Positions 21,210 through 33,178 of a DNA stretch of 64,000 bases are shown one piece after another. Positions within the stretch are counted from its first letter, which is position 1; each line of letters begins with the position of its first letter. Origin of the DNA: Diaporthe sp. PMI_573 (taxonomy: Eukaryota; Ascomycota; Sordariomycetes; Diaporthales; Diaporthaceae); NCBI GenBank assembly GCA_021399435.1, contig JAJTUP010000010.1:558001-622000 (forward strand). Direction: 5' to 3'. Under the pieces are notes generated by a model, which saw only the letters and a list, made by a program, of their open reading frames with translations, made no database searches and was not told where the DNA came from. Position numbers and translations under genes: made by a program.

Positions 21210-23713
21210 TTAGTGGAAGGTAATCTTAAACACAACTCCGCTCGCAGCGATATAAAGATTATCCATCCTGGGGAGGATTACAGGTATCTCTCCAATAATT
21301 GCCTCCGCATTGCCGATGGGTATAGTTTCATCGTCCTTCAATCTCGCAATCTCACCCACTCCCAGCCGGTCTATGCTGAAAGGGAGCTTGTGTGGTTCCT
21401 TCTCTGCTGCTGGTTTCAGACTCGATTCTGTTGAGTATTCAACTTCAACGACAAGAGACCTGGTGAAGAAGACTTTCGTGTGCTTGGGTCGTATGGCTTG
21501 TGAGATTTTCCGACCTTCTCGCAAATGATAGTATTCTTTGAGAGAATTGACACCGTCCTCGCACAGCTTTGGAGACTGGTATGGTTGCTCCCCCGGTTCA
21601 GGGTCCTTGACAGGACCATCAGAAATGTCGGGAGGATCTTCATACTGCGCTACATCGTGGTCGTGTTTGACGCAGTCGACGAGGTCCGAGTCTTTTGGTG
21701 ACGAAGTGGACTGGGCGGATTGTGCGTCCGTTTCGAGCTCTGCATATGATGGCTGTTCCTGTACCACACGCTCCACTTGTTGACTGCGTTCTTCTGCTAT
21801 CTTTTCGGTTCTGCATGACAAATTCGATATCCCGTGCTGAGACCCAGGATCCGATTTGTCGCGCTCATTGCCTTCACCGGAAGTCTCTCCATTAACGCAA
21901 CCAAGGCCCCCTATACTTGACGAAGGCCCAGAGCTCGATTTCGGAATTCCGTTGTCCCCTATGACTTTATCATTGTCATTCCGGTCCACTTCATCGATGC
22001 CTTGGGCTTGAATGTCGCTCGATTGAGCCTTGCCATCATGCTTCGCAGGGAGAACGCTCTCAGGTTGTGATCCCAATGACGGCAGGGTGATGAGTGTGCT
22101 CTCGCTCGGACCTGGATAATTGGTCTTTGCTCGTCTTTCGAACAGCAGCGCAACACTCTCTCTGATACGCTCTTCGAGAAGCTGGTTGAACTTTAATTGG
22201 AGATCCATTCCTGCACACTTTGGCAGCCGCCATCCCGGATACATCTTCCCGTGGCACCATGGTGTTCGCATCTTGCCATGCATGCCTACGAGCAGGTTGC
22301 ATAGGAAACACGCCTTTTTGCTCGAGCAGACTATCCTCGGTGGAAGCAGGCTACTGTTAAGCCCTTGGAACTTTTTGAGCATCTCGCAATAAAATACCAG
22401 CTGAACTTCAGCGTGTACTTTCCTGGTCGTCAGTGTCTTGCAGGCTTGCGCCGTAAGATCGTTGTCTGCCTCGTTCGGGGTCGTATCGAGCAGGCGGTAG
22501 ACTGTGTCTGCCTGGTATCTTTGGCCGGTAAGCTTCGCATTGTGTGGCCCGCCAATCCGAGAGAGCATGTGAGATAGGCTGAGGCTGTACTCAGACTTCA
22601 CAGGTGTCCTTAGAAATGCATTCTCCGGGAGGTTAACCAGTAAGATTTGCACATGTCGAGCGATTGGGAACCTCTTCGCTGTGCGCAAGAGGAAGCGAGC
22701 GGCTTCTGTGTATCTTGCGACTTTCAGGATCATATTCATGAGGCTGTTTTTAGAACTTTTGTCGACTTCAGCGTCTGGTATGGTGTTTATCACGGCTTGA
22801 CAATCTAACCTGCGCAAGCGATAGAACCCATCTACTAGGTCCTCAAGCTGTCGTGGTTTTGGGTGGTTTATCCACGCGTCAATGAGGCGAATGATTTCTT
22901 TCGCCCTCTCAAGAAACAAAACTTTCACCTCGTTGGACACAGTGGCGACTTTAGACAATTTCGTGGCGCCGTGTGGCGCAAGAGCTCGGATGATGTTCTG
23001 GAATTTGTCCCTGGCTTGCTGTTTACGCGTCGTGCTCTTCCGCTTTTTAAAGTGCAAGCGGTGGAGAATCCTGTTCGCGCACATGGATACGATCATTTGC
23101 CTTATTTTATGCTCAAGTCCCACTTGATCATCGTCTATTGTATGCCATAGCAGTCAGCGGCGAACCGTAGGCATCAGGGAGTATAGAGGAACTTACTGTC
23201 ATCCACTGCCTGAGACAGCTCTGCAAAGATACCCTCAAATCCGGTCTTGATTGTTTGTAGGAAATCATCGCCATCCTTGTATTCAGACCTGTTCACAGCC
23301 AGAAGTATTCGCAGCGAGGACTTTCCTCGTGGGCGGTGAACTTCCTCGATGCAAATGGCTGGAATACGGTTGGGGTCATCCTTGATATTGGATAGATAGG
23401 CGAGCGCACCAGCCAGGCTGCGCTCTCTCTCGAATGAAAGGACGTAGTCCTCCCGGTGGATAGTCAACGACTCGACAGGGCCGACAGACGGACGGGCAGG
23501 GACACAGTCCTTGCCAAGGGTTCCCTCTTTCCGACTGGCGTGCAACAAATTGAAGAGAGCGACGTTCTCGGCGCAGGAAAGAGAGGCGGGGTCTCCCATC
23601 TTGTTCATTTGAGGATGATAGAGATAAGAAGCCCTCAAAATAGCAGTATCAAGCGATTCTTGGTTGCACGCTCTGATTCTGCCGGCCTTTGGAGCAGTGT
23701 GAAATAGTGGCAT
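21210..23713 (-). CDS. OTT_1508-like deaminase-domain protein (813 aa, two exons)
   Basis: Exon 1 is 23713-23197 and exon 2 is 23134-21210. The 62-bp intron is GTAAGT to ACAATAG, with a CTGAC branch site. The middle of the protein carries the zinc-dependent deaminase signature. VHAEVQLVFYCE (H413, E415) supplies the metal histidine and catalytic glutamate, and CSSKKACFLCN (about 442-452) supplies the paired cysteines. This arrangement matches the fungal OTT_1508-type branch of the cytidine-deaminase-like fold. The preceding 400 residues are helical and include a basic stretch (FKKRKSTTRKQQARDK). The last 280 or so residues are acidic, Ser/Glu-rich and probably disordered, ending in a short conserved-looking segment. 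Relatives in bacteria are often toxin or conflict effectors acting on nucleic acids. For the fungal proteins the substrate is unknown to me. Confidence 0.78.
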
Positions 23714-24850
23714 GTAGGTTTTTAGTCAGTTTGATGTTCATCAGTCCGCGTTAGGCGGACGTTGGCTGGTTAGCTTGGGTTCACATCCTCCAGTTGGTTG
23801 TTTGATCGTGGAGCTGGGGGGGAATGTTGTGTAACCAACGCTTGCCTTATTTCGGATTTCAAATGTCCCCAAAAGCCTATATGGAGGTGCTTGGCTTTTC
23901 CATCTAATTCTTGTTGCAGAGTAAAATCTGAGGAATCTCTGCTGACTAAAATCCAGCAAAATCCACTCCAGTTGCAGCGCCTACTACTGGAGGTCATACC
24001 TAGGCAGTAGCAAATGGTTATGAAATCACAATAAGTTCCCATATGTTAATGTGGGCATGCAGAAGGAAATCAGCACTAGTCCGTCTCGGCTGTATAAAGA
24101 TATTGAATGATATATATCCCAATAGACCCGGGGAGGTTGTTTAGATTTTACTCCTGGTACCTTGCACAAAATAACACCGAATAGTGTAGACGTAGAATAC
24201 TTGCTGGTCAGATCGCTTATTCTACAAGGGATGTGTAGAATTCAATCCGACGAATGGGGGACGCGCTCTTGCTGAAACATATTCCAAATATAGAGTTACA
24301 TCTGGTGTTCTAGTAGAGCCAGTTACCTAGGTAGGCTTGATTGTAACTTTGTTAGCCCTGAATGTACTTTCAATTGCACCGAGGTATCAAATAATGGATC
24401 CAGTGAATGAGCGCGATTTGATGACTGAGACTCTGGACCCTTGCATGGCATGCTTAGGTGGCACATGCAGTCAGAACCCCACTTGCTTGCGACCAGTTTT
24501 CGTCATTTGTACCATCTGAGGCTCCGGCATCTTTGATCCATCACAAAAGTCTCTTCGGTGGGCGCTCTCACTCCAGAACGACTCGTAAGCTTTGGTAGAG
24601 ATACAAGACGGTTTTTTGACTAATGGTCGTTGTAGAACTCATCTATCCATAATACCCGGTGCCGTCCTCACATTTGCGTCACAGAAAGACTTTGACTTTC
24701 GCGACAACGACAAAGGAGCTCATAACACGACGACAGGTCAAGAAGAGCACCATCATTGCGCCTCTTATCTGCGCCTGGGGCATTAGCAGATTAGTTTTGA
24801 AAGGCACACCAGTTCTCCTCGCCAGCAACATCGCCCCGGCCGATGATGAG
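23714..24850. other. Intergenic region upstream of the bZIP/C2H2 gene
   Basis: Divergent region with no gene recognised. The frame of the downstream gene stays open back to 24659, but that part looks like leader sequence: no conservation that I can see, and an Arg/Thr-rich composition. Moderately AT-rich between 24000 and 24350. Confidence 0.5.
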
Positions 24851-27800
24851 ATGGAGGTGTCAAACCTTCAGTCGCAAGGCGGCATATATGAGGGGTCAGG
24901 AATAGAATCGTCACCTTCACACCGGGACACTGAGTCCGTGGAACAGATCCGGGCAATAGGAAACCCAGGAGATATCGGCAGCGCTTTGAAAGCTTCGGCA
25001 CACCCAGATGAAGACTGGACCAAGGTCTCTGATCTTGCCGAGCGCCGTAGGATTCAGAACAGGATCGCTCAGCGCAATTACCGTATGCTGTTTGGCCCAT
25101 TCTCCTAGCGAATTCAGAGCGTGTTACATCACTGACATAATTTCCTGACTAGGCAAGAAACTCAAAGAGCGCCTGGCTGACCTGGAGAGGCGGGCGGGAG
25201 CTGGCGATAAGGTCAATAGCCACCAAAAGTCACAGAGGCAGACAGAGGGAAATAGAGACACCGAGACCCATCACCATTCCCTACCAGCCGGAAACAACAT
25301 CCCGCCTGCTCAGCCGGAGGATGGGTTCTATCCCATGTCTTCGACAGCAGCTCCGTCGCAGGTGTGTAGGACTCTGACCTTTCGCTCTGTTTCTCTCGGT
25401 ACTTACCCTCCACCCTCAGGACCCATCGCTTCCGCCGATGAACGGGCTACCAGGATCCAAGGGTGACCTCAATTTCCAACACCCTGGTCGTGTGGACTCC
25501 TCAAATTCACCTGATGCGCATACGAACACACATGACAAAAGTAGGCAGTCTGATTCGGGACTTGCCGACCTCGTGTCCTCCCCCGGTATCTCACACTCAA
25601 TGTTGCCACACTCACCTGGTCGATGGCCAAGAGGACATCAAAAGCATCCCGCGACCTTTGAGTGCCCCCTGTGTTCCAAACGCTTCACACGTGCTTACAA
25701 TCTGCGCTCTCATCTTCGCACGCACACCGATGGACAGCTTGTCGGAGATCTGATCGACGATGATAGGTCTCGATTTGATTCATCGGACTACGAGAGTGAT
25801 GATGCAGGCTACGTGTCGGGCACTGAGACTGGGTTTGGCGATACGAATGACCAGCCGCAGAAATCTTCATTTCGCGTCCAAAGAAGCGCTCTGGATGAAG
25901 ATCGACTTCTCTTGTCGAGCTCTAAGCAGAATATCAGGAACATGGTTCCAAAAGCTGGTTCCAACCCTTCTTCACAAACGTCACATGACCGACCGTCTGC
26001 AATCGGCACCGCAATGAATGTAGGACACAAGTTACCGATGCAGAAGAGTCTGGGTCTTGGAACAAATAGGATCGAGGACCGAATAGGGTTAAAGCAGCTG
26101 AAGCAACGAGACGTCAGTGATCACGAGGGACCCATCGAAGAGTATTCAGACACCGGCGACGACAACATGTCACTCCGATCGTTCACCGAGTCGGTTTTTG
26201 ACATCGGCTCTGTCTTGAGTTCGGCATCTTCATCTTATGGCAACAGGAATGCCATGGTAACATCTTTTGTGGACATTTTGCTTCGCGACCCAAACATGGA
26301 TCGCCTGCTTGCAATCACCACGTCAGAGTTCGGAGTGAGCTCTGGAAGGTTCACAAGAAATCTTAGCACAATACTCAAGAGCTACTCACGACATTTACGG
26401 CGTTCTGTTGAGGCTCTCTATCTGTCCAAGGATGTGCGCGACAATTATCTTACTGCGGTTAAAGTGGTGCGTAGCTCCAGGCATCAAATCTCGAATCTGA
26501 TTGCCTCGAGATACAACGAGAGAATCTTGACAGCACAGCACCTTCAACACAGACAAGTCGATATCATCTCACGACATCTCGATCGACTTGTCCAATCCGA
26601 AAATGATCAGCCATCTACCAATGAAGAAAGTGATGGGGACGAGGCTGACTTCACGACAACCGATCTGAAGCAATTTCTTGTCTCTGGAGAGCCGTTCTGG
26701 CTCTTAAAGCGGAATATTCGCTCGCTTGTTATTCCGGATGAGTTTCTAGACTGCATCTACGAGTCAACTCGGGCGTTCCTTGACTTGCTCCTGACCGAAA
26801 GACGAATACGGTCTATTGTGCACGGCCTTCGTCATGCACTCCTTTTTGGACGAGATATTCAGTCTAACTTGAGCATGCAGGTTCGTCTTATGGCAGCAGA
26901 ACTCAAGACTGAATGTACGGATATAGCGCAGTTGGATGCGTCAATTTTTCTCGAAACCTACTCGGAGTATATCTCCGTGATAGCCATTGACTATATCAAT
27001 ACTACATTCACCAGTCACGGTCGAAGCGTTCTGGGCTCTGCGCAGATGCAGGAGAAAGCGGCGTACAATAGGTCATCAATTCAAGGATCCATGGGACCCC
27101 AAGGCCGTGATGCCAGGGCTCCACTTCCGCACGAAGACATTCTGGAACAAATTGTGGCCGAAACGCTCCCTTCAGTGCTTTACGTCGACCTGGTGCCACA
27201 CTGGACATTCATGGCCTCGAGTGGGGCATTTCTCTCGTTCGCGGATGGTTTATACGACCTAGCTTACCCAACATTCTTCTCCGAAGCAAAGAAATTCGTT
27301 AGAGCAACTATTCGGTCATCACAAGGGAGCGAAGACAAGCTAGCACTGGAAGGGCTGCGCCTGCTACCCGTTCTCGCCGAGATGGAGTCTTGTCGGTTGA
27401 ACGGTGACAACCGGGTACATTTCTCGGCGGATCCATCCGAATCTCGCGTGGCAGCGCTTGATCGGATGAAACTTTGGGTAGAGACCAGTACGGCTGCTGA
27501 GTGGGATTGGTGGCCATTGCAGCCTCCAAAACGTCCAAGAAGCCAAGACAATGCCCAGCTTTCGTGGCAATGTGTATGTCTGGTCATATTTGAACATTTT
27601 CTTTTAACTTTCCGTCCAAGATTCTTTTGCTAATGTTGATTGCAGTCCTGTGGTGCTATAAGACACGAATCGACCTTGGCATCTTACGCGAGTGAGCTGC
27701 GTAATATTTTCAAGAGGGTTCCCCTCTCTCGCCGTGGCAGCAGTGGGACTCCAGACAGACCTCCAAGCTCTCTCAGCAACACCAGCTCTCAGGGAGCCAG

Positions 27801-28720
27801 AAGCACGCAGTCTACTGGGTCTACCTCCACGAATTACAGCGGTAAACCGAGTACTCACAGCTCCTCATCATCGGCCATCACACCTCCTGACGACGGCCAC
27901 GATTCTGTGGTTGATTTTAGCAATGGTCCTCGTCGTTACATCTACGTCTTTCTTCTGGTAAAGGCCTCCGAGTATGTACTTGAAAGTATCGATGTGAGCT
28001 CCATGACGGCTCGAGATTTCTTTCAGGCAATCAGAGCAACCTACAAGAAGCACAGGAGTTCATGGCGACGAACTTTCTCCGTGTTCGTGTATAACCACTG
28101 TGACTTTATAAAGGTAGGATCAGGGTGCTCTCCGGCTTATTATCTTGAATAAATCTCACTGAAACCTCACGATGCAGATCATCAAGCCAGAGCCCGAAAC
28201 ATTCATGCCGGGCGATCTCAAGTTCGAACTACCCCCCGACCATGACGATCAGTACCACTACCGACCAAGGCCGACATACTCAGCCCCTGTCACCAGACAC
28301 ATGTTCAGACATTACTTCTACGGCTGCTACGAAAGCGACAGCCTCTGGCACCGCCTCCACACCTGCCTGCCACTGGCGCCAAAATGCCGCATCCGCAATC
28401 CAGCTGGGGAAATACTGGAGTTCTTCCCAAAAAGGGACAGACCGGTCGCGACCGCGTCACAGTCTGAAAAGGTGGAGGTGTGTTACGGCATCGCGGCGCG
28501 GGAGTGCAGGTCCTTCTTCCGCGTGGTGGTGTACCTATGCCTCATCATGGCGCCGGCGATCTGGTTTGTGTTTGCCTGGCTCTTCATGTGGGGTGACCGT
28601 GGGGACCTGCAAGATGCCACTATTCCCATGACCCTGGTCCTGGCAATGATCAGTATATTGTGGGCGGTGGTGCACTCTGGTAGCGACGTTCGGAAGGACT
28701 ACGGTGATGGGTCGAAATAA
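24851..28720 (+). CDS. Chimeric bZIP + C2H2 protein with C-terminal membrane segments (1,201 aa, five exons)
   Basis: Exons are 24851-25082, 25153-25361, 25420-27573, 27646-28113 and 28178-28720. All four introns are GT-AG and the total is in frame. A fungal bZIP basic region, AERRRIQNRIAQRNYRKKLK (about 63-82), is followed by only a short leucine stretch. One classical C2H2 finger, FECPLCSKRFTRAYNLRSHL (about 227-246), ends in RTHTD exactly as CRZ1-like finger arrays do, but fingers two and three are absent. A helical middle (about 370-740) of unknown family follows, then a Ser-rich linker and a segment starting YIYVFLLVKASEYVLESIDV that crosses into exon 5. Near the end are two hydrophobic segments, VVVYLCLIMAPAIWFVFAW (about 1135-1153) and TIPMTLVLAMISILWAVV (about 1166-1183). 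The layout suggests a membrane-tethered or nuclear-envelope DNA-binding protein. The role is inference. The ATG at 24851 is preferred, and an upstream in-frame ATG at 24659 exists. Confidence 0.75.
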
Positions 28721-28985
28721 GCATCGTCGGTATTGGGTGTGCAGGAGCAGAAAGGTTAGCGGTAGGTTACGCTACGGAAAACTTCAGGCATCTTCGAGCC
28801 GCACCAATAATACGGTAATCTTTTATGTTTAGATATATAGCCTCTGGACGCTGGCGTAACAAGAAACAGGGCATTTATGAGTTCGTTTCTTGCGAAAGTT
28901 TTGAAGTAATAAGTTCAAATAAATTGAAGCATAAAAGGTCTGCCGTTCAGTCATACCTGGCCCCCACAAAGACGTCTCTCGACTC
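28721..28985. other. Convergent intergenic region
   Basis: It lies between the bZIP/C2H2 gene (+) and the 3' end of the thioesterase pseudogene (-). No feature was recognised. Confidence 0.5.
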
Positions 28986-30321
28986 CTAAAGCTTTGATTC
29001 AGGCTGTTTCGGCTCACCACCAAACTTTCTATGCACTCCCAGAGCCAGTATGAGCTGTCTTGCGAGACAGATCGCATCCATATCCTCATTACAAATGGTA
29101 AGATCGACATCCATTCTCCCGTCAAGCAGTGTCTTGGCTGTGGCTCGAGTAAAGGTAAAGCGCAGGCCCTCCGTCGGCAGTCGGCGCTTATACTCACGCT
29201 CAGTTTGGACGTTGATATTGACAGTGGCTACTTGCATGGCCTGAAAGCTGTTAGCTCATGGAACAATCGGATTATTTGTAAAGGAAGCTGATCTCGGAGA
29301 TACAGTTAGAATCCATCACCGAAGGCACTCCAGGGTTTCTTCTCGGCCCACTGCGCTAATTTTCCTTAAAACACCCGCGCGTCATACGGGCCACCATTGC
29401 GGAGGAGTGTGTCCGACAACGAAGGCATGATCTCGCCCATCAAGGGTAGATAAGTAGCATCGATGCGTTCGTCTCCCATGAAGCCTCTCCAGGCATCGCA
29501 GACACCGTTGTCTGGAAATCCATCTCGAGGATCCAGGACGAGAAGCCGGCCGGTCACGGGCAGAATTTCTCCCTTATAGACCGCTGGGGCCCAGTTAGGG
29601 GTCCAAATTGTGGGCAAGTACAGCATCGAAATCCGGCTTCGGTTTGAGAGTTGGGGAGAACTTCCAGCACTCTGGTGCGGACGCGGTCGGTCCCAAAACG
29701 ACATCAAAATTTGTCGAATTGGCAATGGCGATTATTTTGACTTTGTCACCTTGCCTGTGCAGAGTAATGACTCAGTGGGTTGAGCGTGCAACGAGGACCA
29801 TGCAGCATGATGGACAACCACACTCAGCTTTTACGCAGAAAGTTACTGAGGAAGACTTCCAGTTCCCCGAGGGTCCTCAACGCGGAGTGCTTCAGACAGG
29901 GGAAAATGAATGGACCATCATGGTTTCACGTACAGTAGCTGAAGCTGCAACGTGCTCACAGTACCGCCAACCTTCAACGGAATTACTTTGATGACGCTGT
30001 CATCGTGAGTGCAGACACGGAGAAACTCAACGTGTAAGCTGAGAACGTCTGGCTGGTTGACTTTGACCAGTACAGGATCTGTTCGTAGAAATGTCTGCGC
30101 TGCGAGTTGAATGATGGAAGTCACGCAATCGCCCAATAGAGCTAATAGTGAGCAACAAATATTGTCAGCCGAGTGAAGGAGAATCATTTTACCAATACGG
30201 AATAGCATGAGATGATGAGCGACTCACTGGGTCCGATAGCCCAGTCGCTGTGCCAATTAGCGGCAAAGGTGTCGTTAGAAAGCTGGCACAGGCCGATTTG
30301 CTTTTCGAGGATGCTGCTCAT
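28986..30321 (-). pseudogene. Broken thioesterase-like (acyl-CoA thioesterase superfamily) gene
   Basis: Pieces in order on the minus strand: exon 1 30321-30228 (ends ..DWAIGP), exon 2 30141-29934 (LLGDCVTSIIQLAA, PDVLSLHVEFLR, GGTVSTLQLQ), exon 3 from 29754 (KVKIIAIANSTNF, LAHNLDP), and a last exon 29240-28986 (EYKRRLPTEGLRFTFTRATA, GRMDVDLTICNEDMDAICLA). The order matches a fungal thioesterase-like hot-dog protein. Four lesions are visible. One extra base at 29597 shifts the frame exactly where NWAPAVYKGEI follows. TAA at 29368-29366 falls inside the conserved stretch after NGGPYDARVF. Another extra A lies near 29335-29340. The donor of the last intron reads AT instead of GT at 29292-29291. 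Introns 1 and 2 are still intact. The gene is therefore recently but thoroughly dead, unless sequencing errors explain the insertions. Confidence 0.85.
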
Positions 30322-30574
30322 CGTTTCGTGGCGATATATCAAACGTTTGTAGGGACCGAAGGCCGCCGAGCGTGATGTTAAATTCGTCAATCACCGCAGT
30401 TACATGTCCGTTTACGTACGCTTCTTATCAATCTAACGTTTTATGAGCAAGAAGCTTGGGATCGTGTCAGGAGAAATTCCAAGGGTTCCGTCATGCCTCA
30501 AGGAAAACAGAGAAAATGTTTCCGACGTTAAACTTCTACTGAATTGTTGAGACTTTCATTACGTGACGAATCTT
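30322..30574. other. Short intergenic region between pseudogene and methyltransferase
   Basis: No gene was recognised. It contains the 5' side of the thioesterase pseudogene and the 3' side of the methyltransferase gene. Confidence 0.45.
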
Positions 30575-31519
30575 TCATCTTCCCCCGTTCTCCTTTACAG
30601 AGAACACACCTGTCCACACATCCATTGTACGCGTCTTCTTCACACCCCCAGCGGCCTCCACGGCACTCAGCACGGACGCACGTATGGCTTTCAACATTGC
30701 ATCGGATCTCCAATCTTCTCTAGGCACGGCTTGTTCCAGTTCTCTTAGGAAGTGTTCGCTAGCGACGGATCCTGCTTCCCAACTACCATCTAAGAGACCC
30801 TCCTCGGGGACGAGTATTGCCTCCCGCTCAAGATTCAAGTCTTGACCGCGTGCAAGGAGCTTGATCTGCTGAGGGCTGAGTGGTGTCTGGATATTCTCCT
30901 GGCTCTCCTCGCTCCTGAGCGCCTGCAAGGTTCCCTGCGCTAAGGCAGCCAGGACGTGAGGCCAGGCCGCCTTCTCGGTAGCATGCAGCGCGTATTCCGC
31001 GATGCAGACCTTGCCGCCCGTTGCGACATTCGATTTCAGATCCCCCAGGATATGAGAAAGCTCATCGCGCCCCTTGAAGTACCACACACAGTGCGACAGT
31101 ACGACGACATCCCACTTTTGTCCAGTCTCTAACCTCCCTTCGGAACTTGCACCCGCCGGTTCCCATGGCTTGTTGCGGTGCCAAGTAATCCTACCACCAA
31201 TCTCGCTCTCCGAGATATGCTTCTGCGCCTCTGCGAGCGTGAAAGGTGCGCCGTAGTCCGGCGGGGCGGGGTCGAAGGCGTCAACACGGCCCGTTGGGCC
31301 AACCGCTTCGGCCAGGACGGCCGTGCAGTTGCCCTGCCCGCAGCCAATCTCGAGCACGTGGCTGCCAGGCTTGATGACGTCTGGCCCCCAGCTGTTGAGG
31401 AGGTTGATGCGGTGCGCCGCCTGGGCTGCCTCGATGGCTAGGCCATTGGGCAGGAGGAGCTGATACGAGGCGATTTTCTCTGCAGATGAGAGGGGGAGGA
31501 CGTCTTTCGGAGCCGCCAT
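30575..31519 (-). CDS. SAM-dependent methyltransferase (314 aa)
   Basis: A single exon. Motif I is HVLEIGCGQGNCTAVLAEAV (about residues 55-74). It is followed by VDAFDPAPPDYG (post-I acidic position), WDVVVLSHCVWYF (motif II) and ATGGKVCIAEYAL (motif III). The N terminus, SSAEKIASYQLLLPNGLAIEAAQAAHRINLL, resembles a common fungal small-molecule methyltransferase group. The substrate is unknown. The ATG at 31519 (MAAPKDV) is chosen because upstream codons to 31582 are basic and unconserved. A weak mitochondrial presequence reading of that extension (MLCVYRRHSLRALW) cannot be excluded. Confidence 0.85.
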   Translation of the reverse strand: MAAPKDVLPLSSAEKIASYQLLLPNGLAIEAAQAAHRINLLNSWGPDVIKPGSHVLEIGCGQGNCTAVLAEAVGPTGRVDAFDPAPPDYGAPFTLAEAQKHISESEIGGRITWHRNKPWEPAGASSEGRLETGQKWDVVVLSHCVWYFKGRDELSHILGDLKSNVATGGKVCIAEYALHATEKAAWPHVLAALAQGTLQALRSEESQENIQTPLSPQQIKLLARGQDLNLEREAILVPEEGLLDGSWEAGSVASEHFLRELEQAVPREDWRSDAMLKAIRASVLSAVEAAGGVKKTRTMDVWTGVFSVKENGGR

Positions 31520-33178
31520 TCTGGTAATTGCGTGCGGAGTCCAAAGTGCTCTAAGGCTGTGGCGGCGGTAAACACAGAGCAACTTTGGCTGGTGTCCGAC
31601 GATCCATGGTGCTTACCACTTGACTTATGTAAGTACGAAAGGTGAGTCACGTCGTTCGTGGCAAGGTCTGGAAAGGGCGGCTAAAACGCCTAAGACGGTA
31701 TGATAGGCAACATTCAACCTCTCTACCCCCATCTGGAGAAGGAAGTAAGACAGACTTTAACAAGCCGCATGCATAAACTGAAGCTAGTCCCCATTGACTT
31801 TAGCCCGAAACTCAGTGCCAACTTGCTTGCGATCCTACACCCGCCTTACCTCCTCCAGCTCGTGTGTTTCCTCGAGCTTCTATGTCAAGTTATTCAGTCT
31901 GCTCTTCTTCAAAAATCCTGTCCATTTTTAACCACATCACTAGTAGTCTAGAGTTGCAAGTTTATAGTCGCAAAGCATCCATAAAAGTAATTCCAGTAAG
32001 GAAGCCTGTTGAAGGGTACACTAAAAGACTTAATTAGGGACCATGAACTCCAGACATGCTCTGGCCATGGAGAAAGATGACACGAACGAAGATCGAGGAC
32101 TATTGTCTGCCATGGAGCAATATAAAGCCCCTACTGTCCATGAAGAAGGCAATCATATTTGAGAGTCGCTTGCTTGATGGCGTATGATAGTACTATCCGA
32201 CATTCCCCCCCCCCCCGTTCTGCGGCACATCCGTCTCACTTGGGTTAGGGCCTTTCGAGGTTGCAGAAGATTCGGGACAATAAATGCTCATTAACACTAA
32301 AAGATCTGTTGGTCCAGGATCCCGTGGAGTTTGAATGCTGCTGGCAATTGCGCAAACCAGGAATGAATGGTTTACCCCTGAATCATTGCGGGGGATATTG
32401 CAATGGAACAGGTCCGTTGGATGTTGGCTAAGACAATTGTTCGCTTGGAGCACCAGAAAAGCGTGACATGTTGCAGCAGAAACATCACCAACCTGCAGTT
32501 GTGCATTTTCTTTTGGTCGAATTTATCAGCTTCCACAGTACATTTTACTACTTGCAGCCACACAGCATGCAGCGTCTTCCAAAGGTCACATCCCTGTCCC
32601 AACACGCAGGAGCTCTGTAGCATTACCAGCTGCACACAGTCTTTCATATATAGAAGGGTCCATGCATTAAAGTTCATACGGATCAAGAACAAAACCACTA
32701 TAGTATATCGACACTACTATTGGGCCGTGGTAGCGGCCACAGCTGATCACTACGCCGCAGTCAAAGATTGCCGTTAAGAAGACTTAGACCTGCCCAAGTG
32801 GGTGCATTTCAACCAACAGTTTGGACAGAAACTGGGCTCTTGGTTTCACTCCGGGCCGGGGTTCGGCCAGGGCTGTCCACGGGGCTGGCTGAGGCGATGG
32901 GTCCTGTTTATGGGGCTCGTCCCCGTATACTCCATCTTGTGCTGCCTGTGCCACGCCATGCCCCGCCGAATTTAATCCTTGCTGTCGAGGCAGTTATCTC
33001 GGCCACCAACATTTGGAGCGACCCAGTCAGTATCCATCCTTCTCTCTATCTACTCCGAACACAGGCTTATTGAAAGCTTTGAAGCTCACCATCCACCCCA
33101 CCCCAAGGTTCGACCCTCCTAGTCTCCCAAATTTGCCTCATCGCCCTCTTGCTGTTTCTGTCATTAATTCATTCGACC
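31520..33178. other. Intergenic region with a poly-C run
   Basis: No gene was recognised in 1.65 kb. It contains a run of 12 C at 32205-32216. The open frame at 32768-33073 has no family resemblance and probably lies in the leader of the kinase-like gene. Its last 120 bases are C/T-rich. Confidence 0.5.

Noticed and set aside
24659..24850. Earlier start for the bZIP/C2H2 protein
   Set aside because: The 64 extra codons are in frame but look like leader sequence. Kept only as an alternative.
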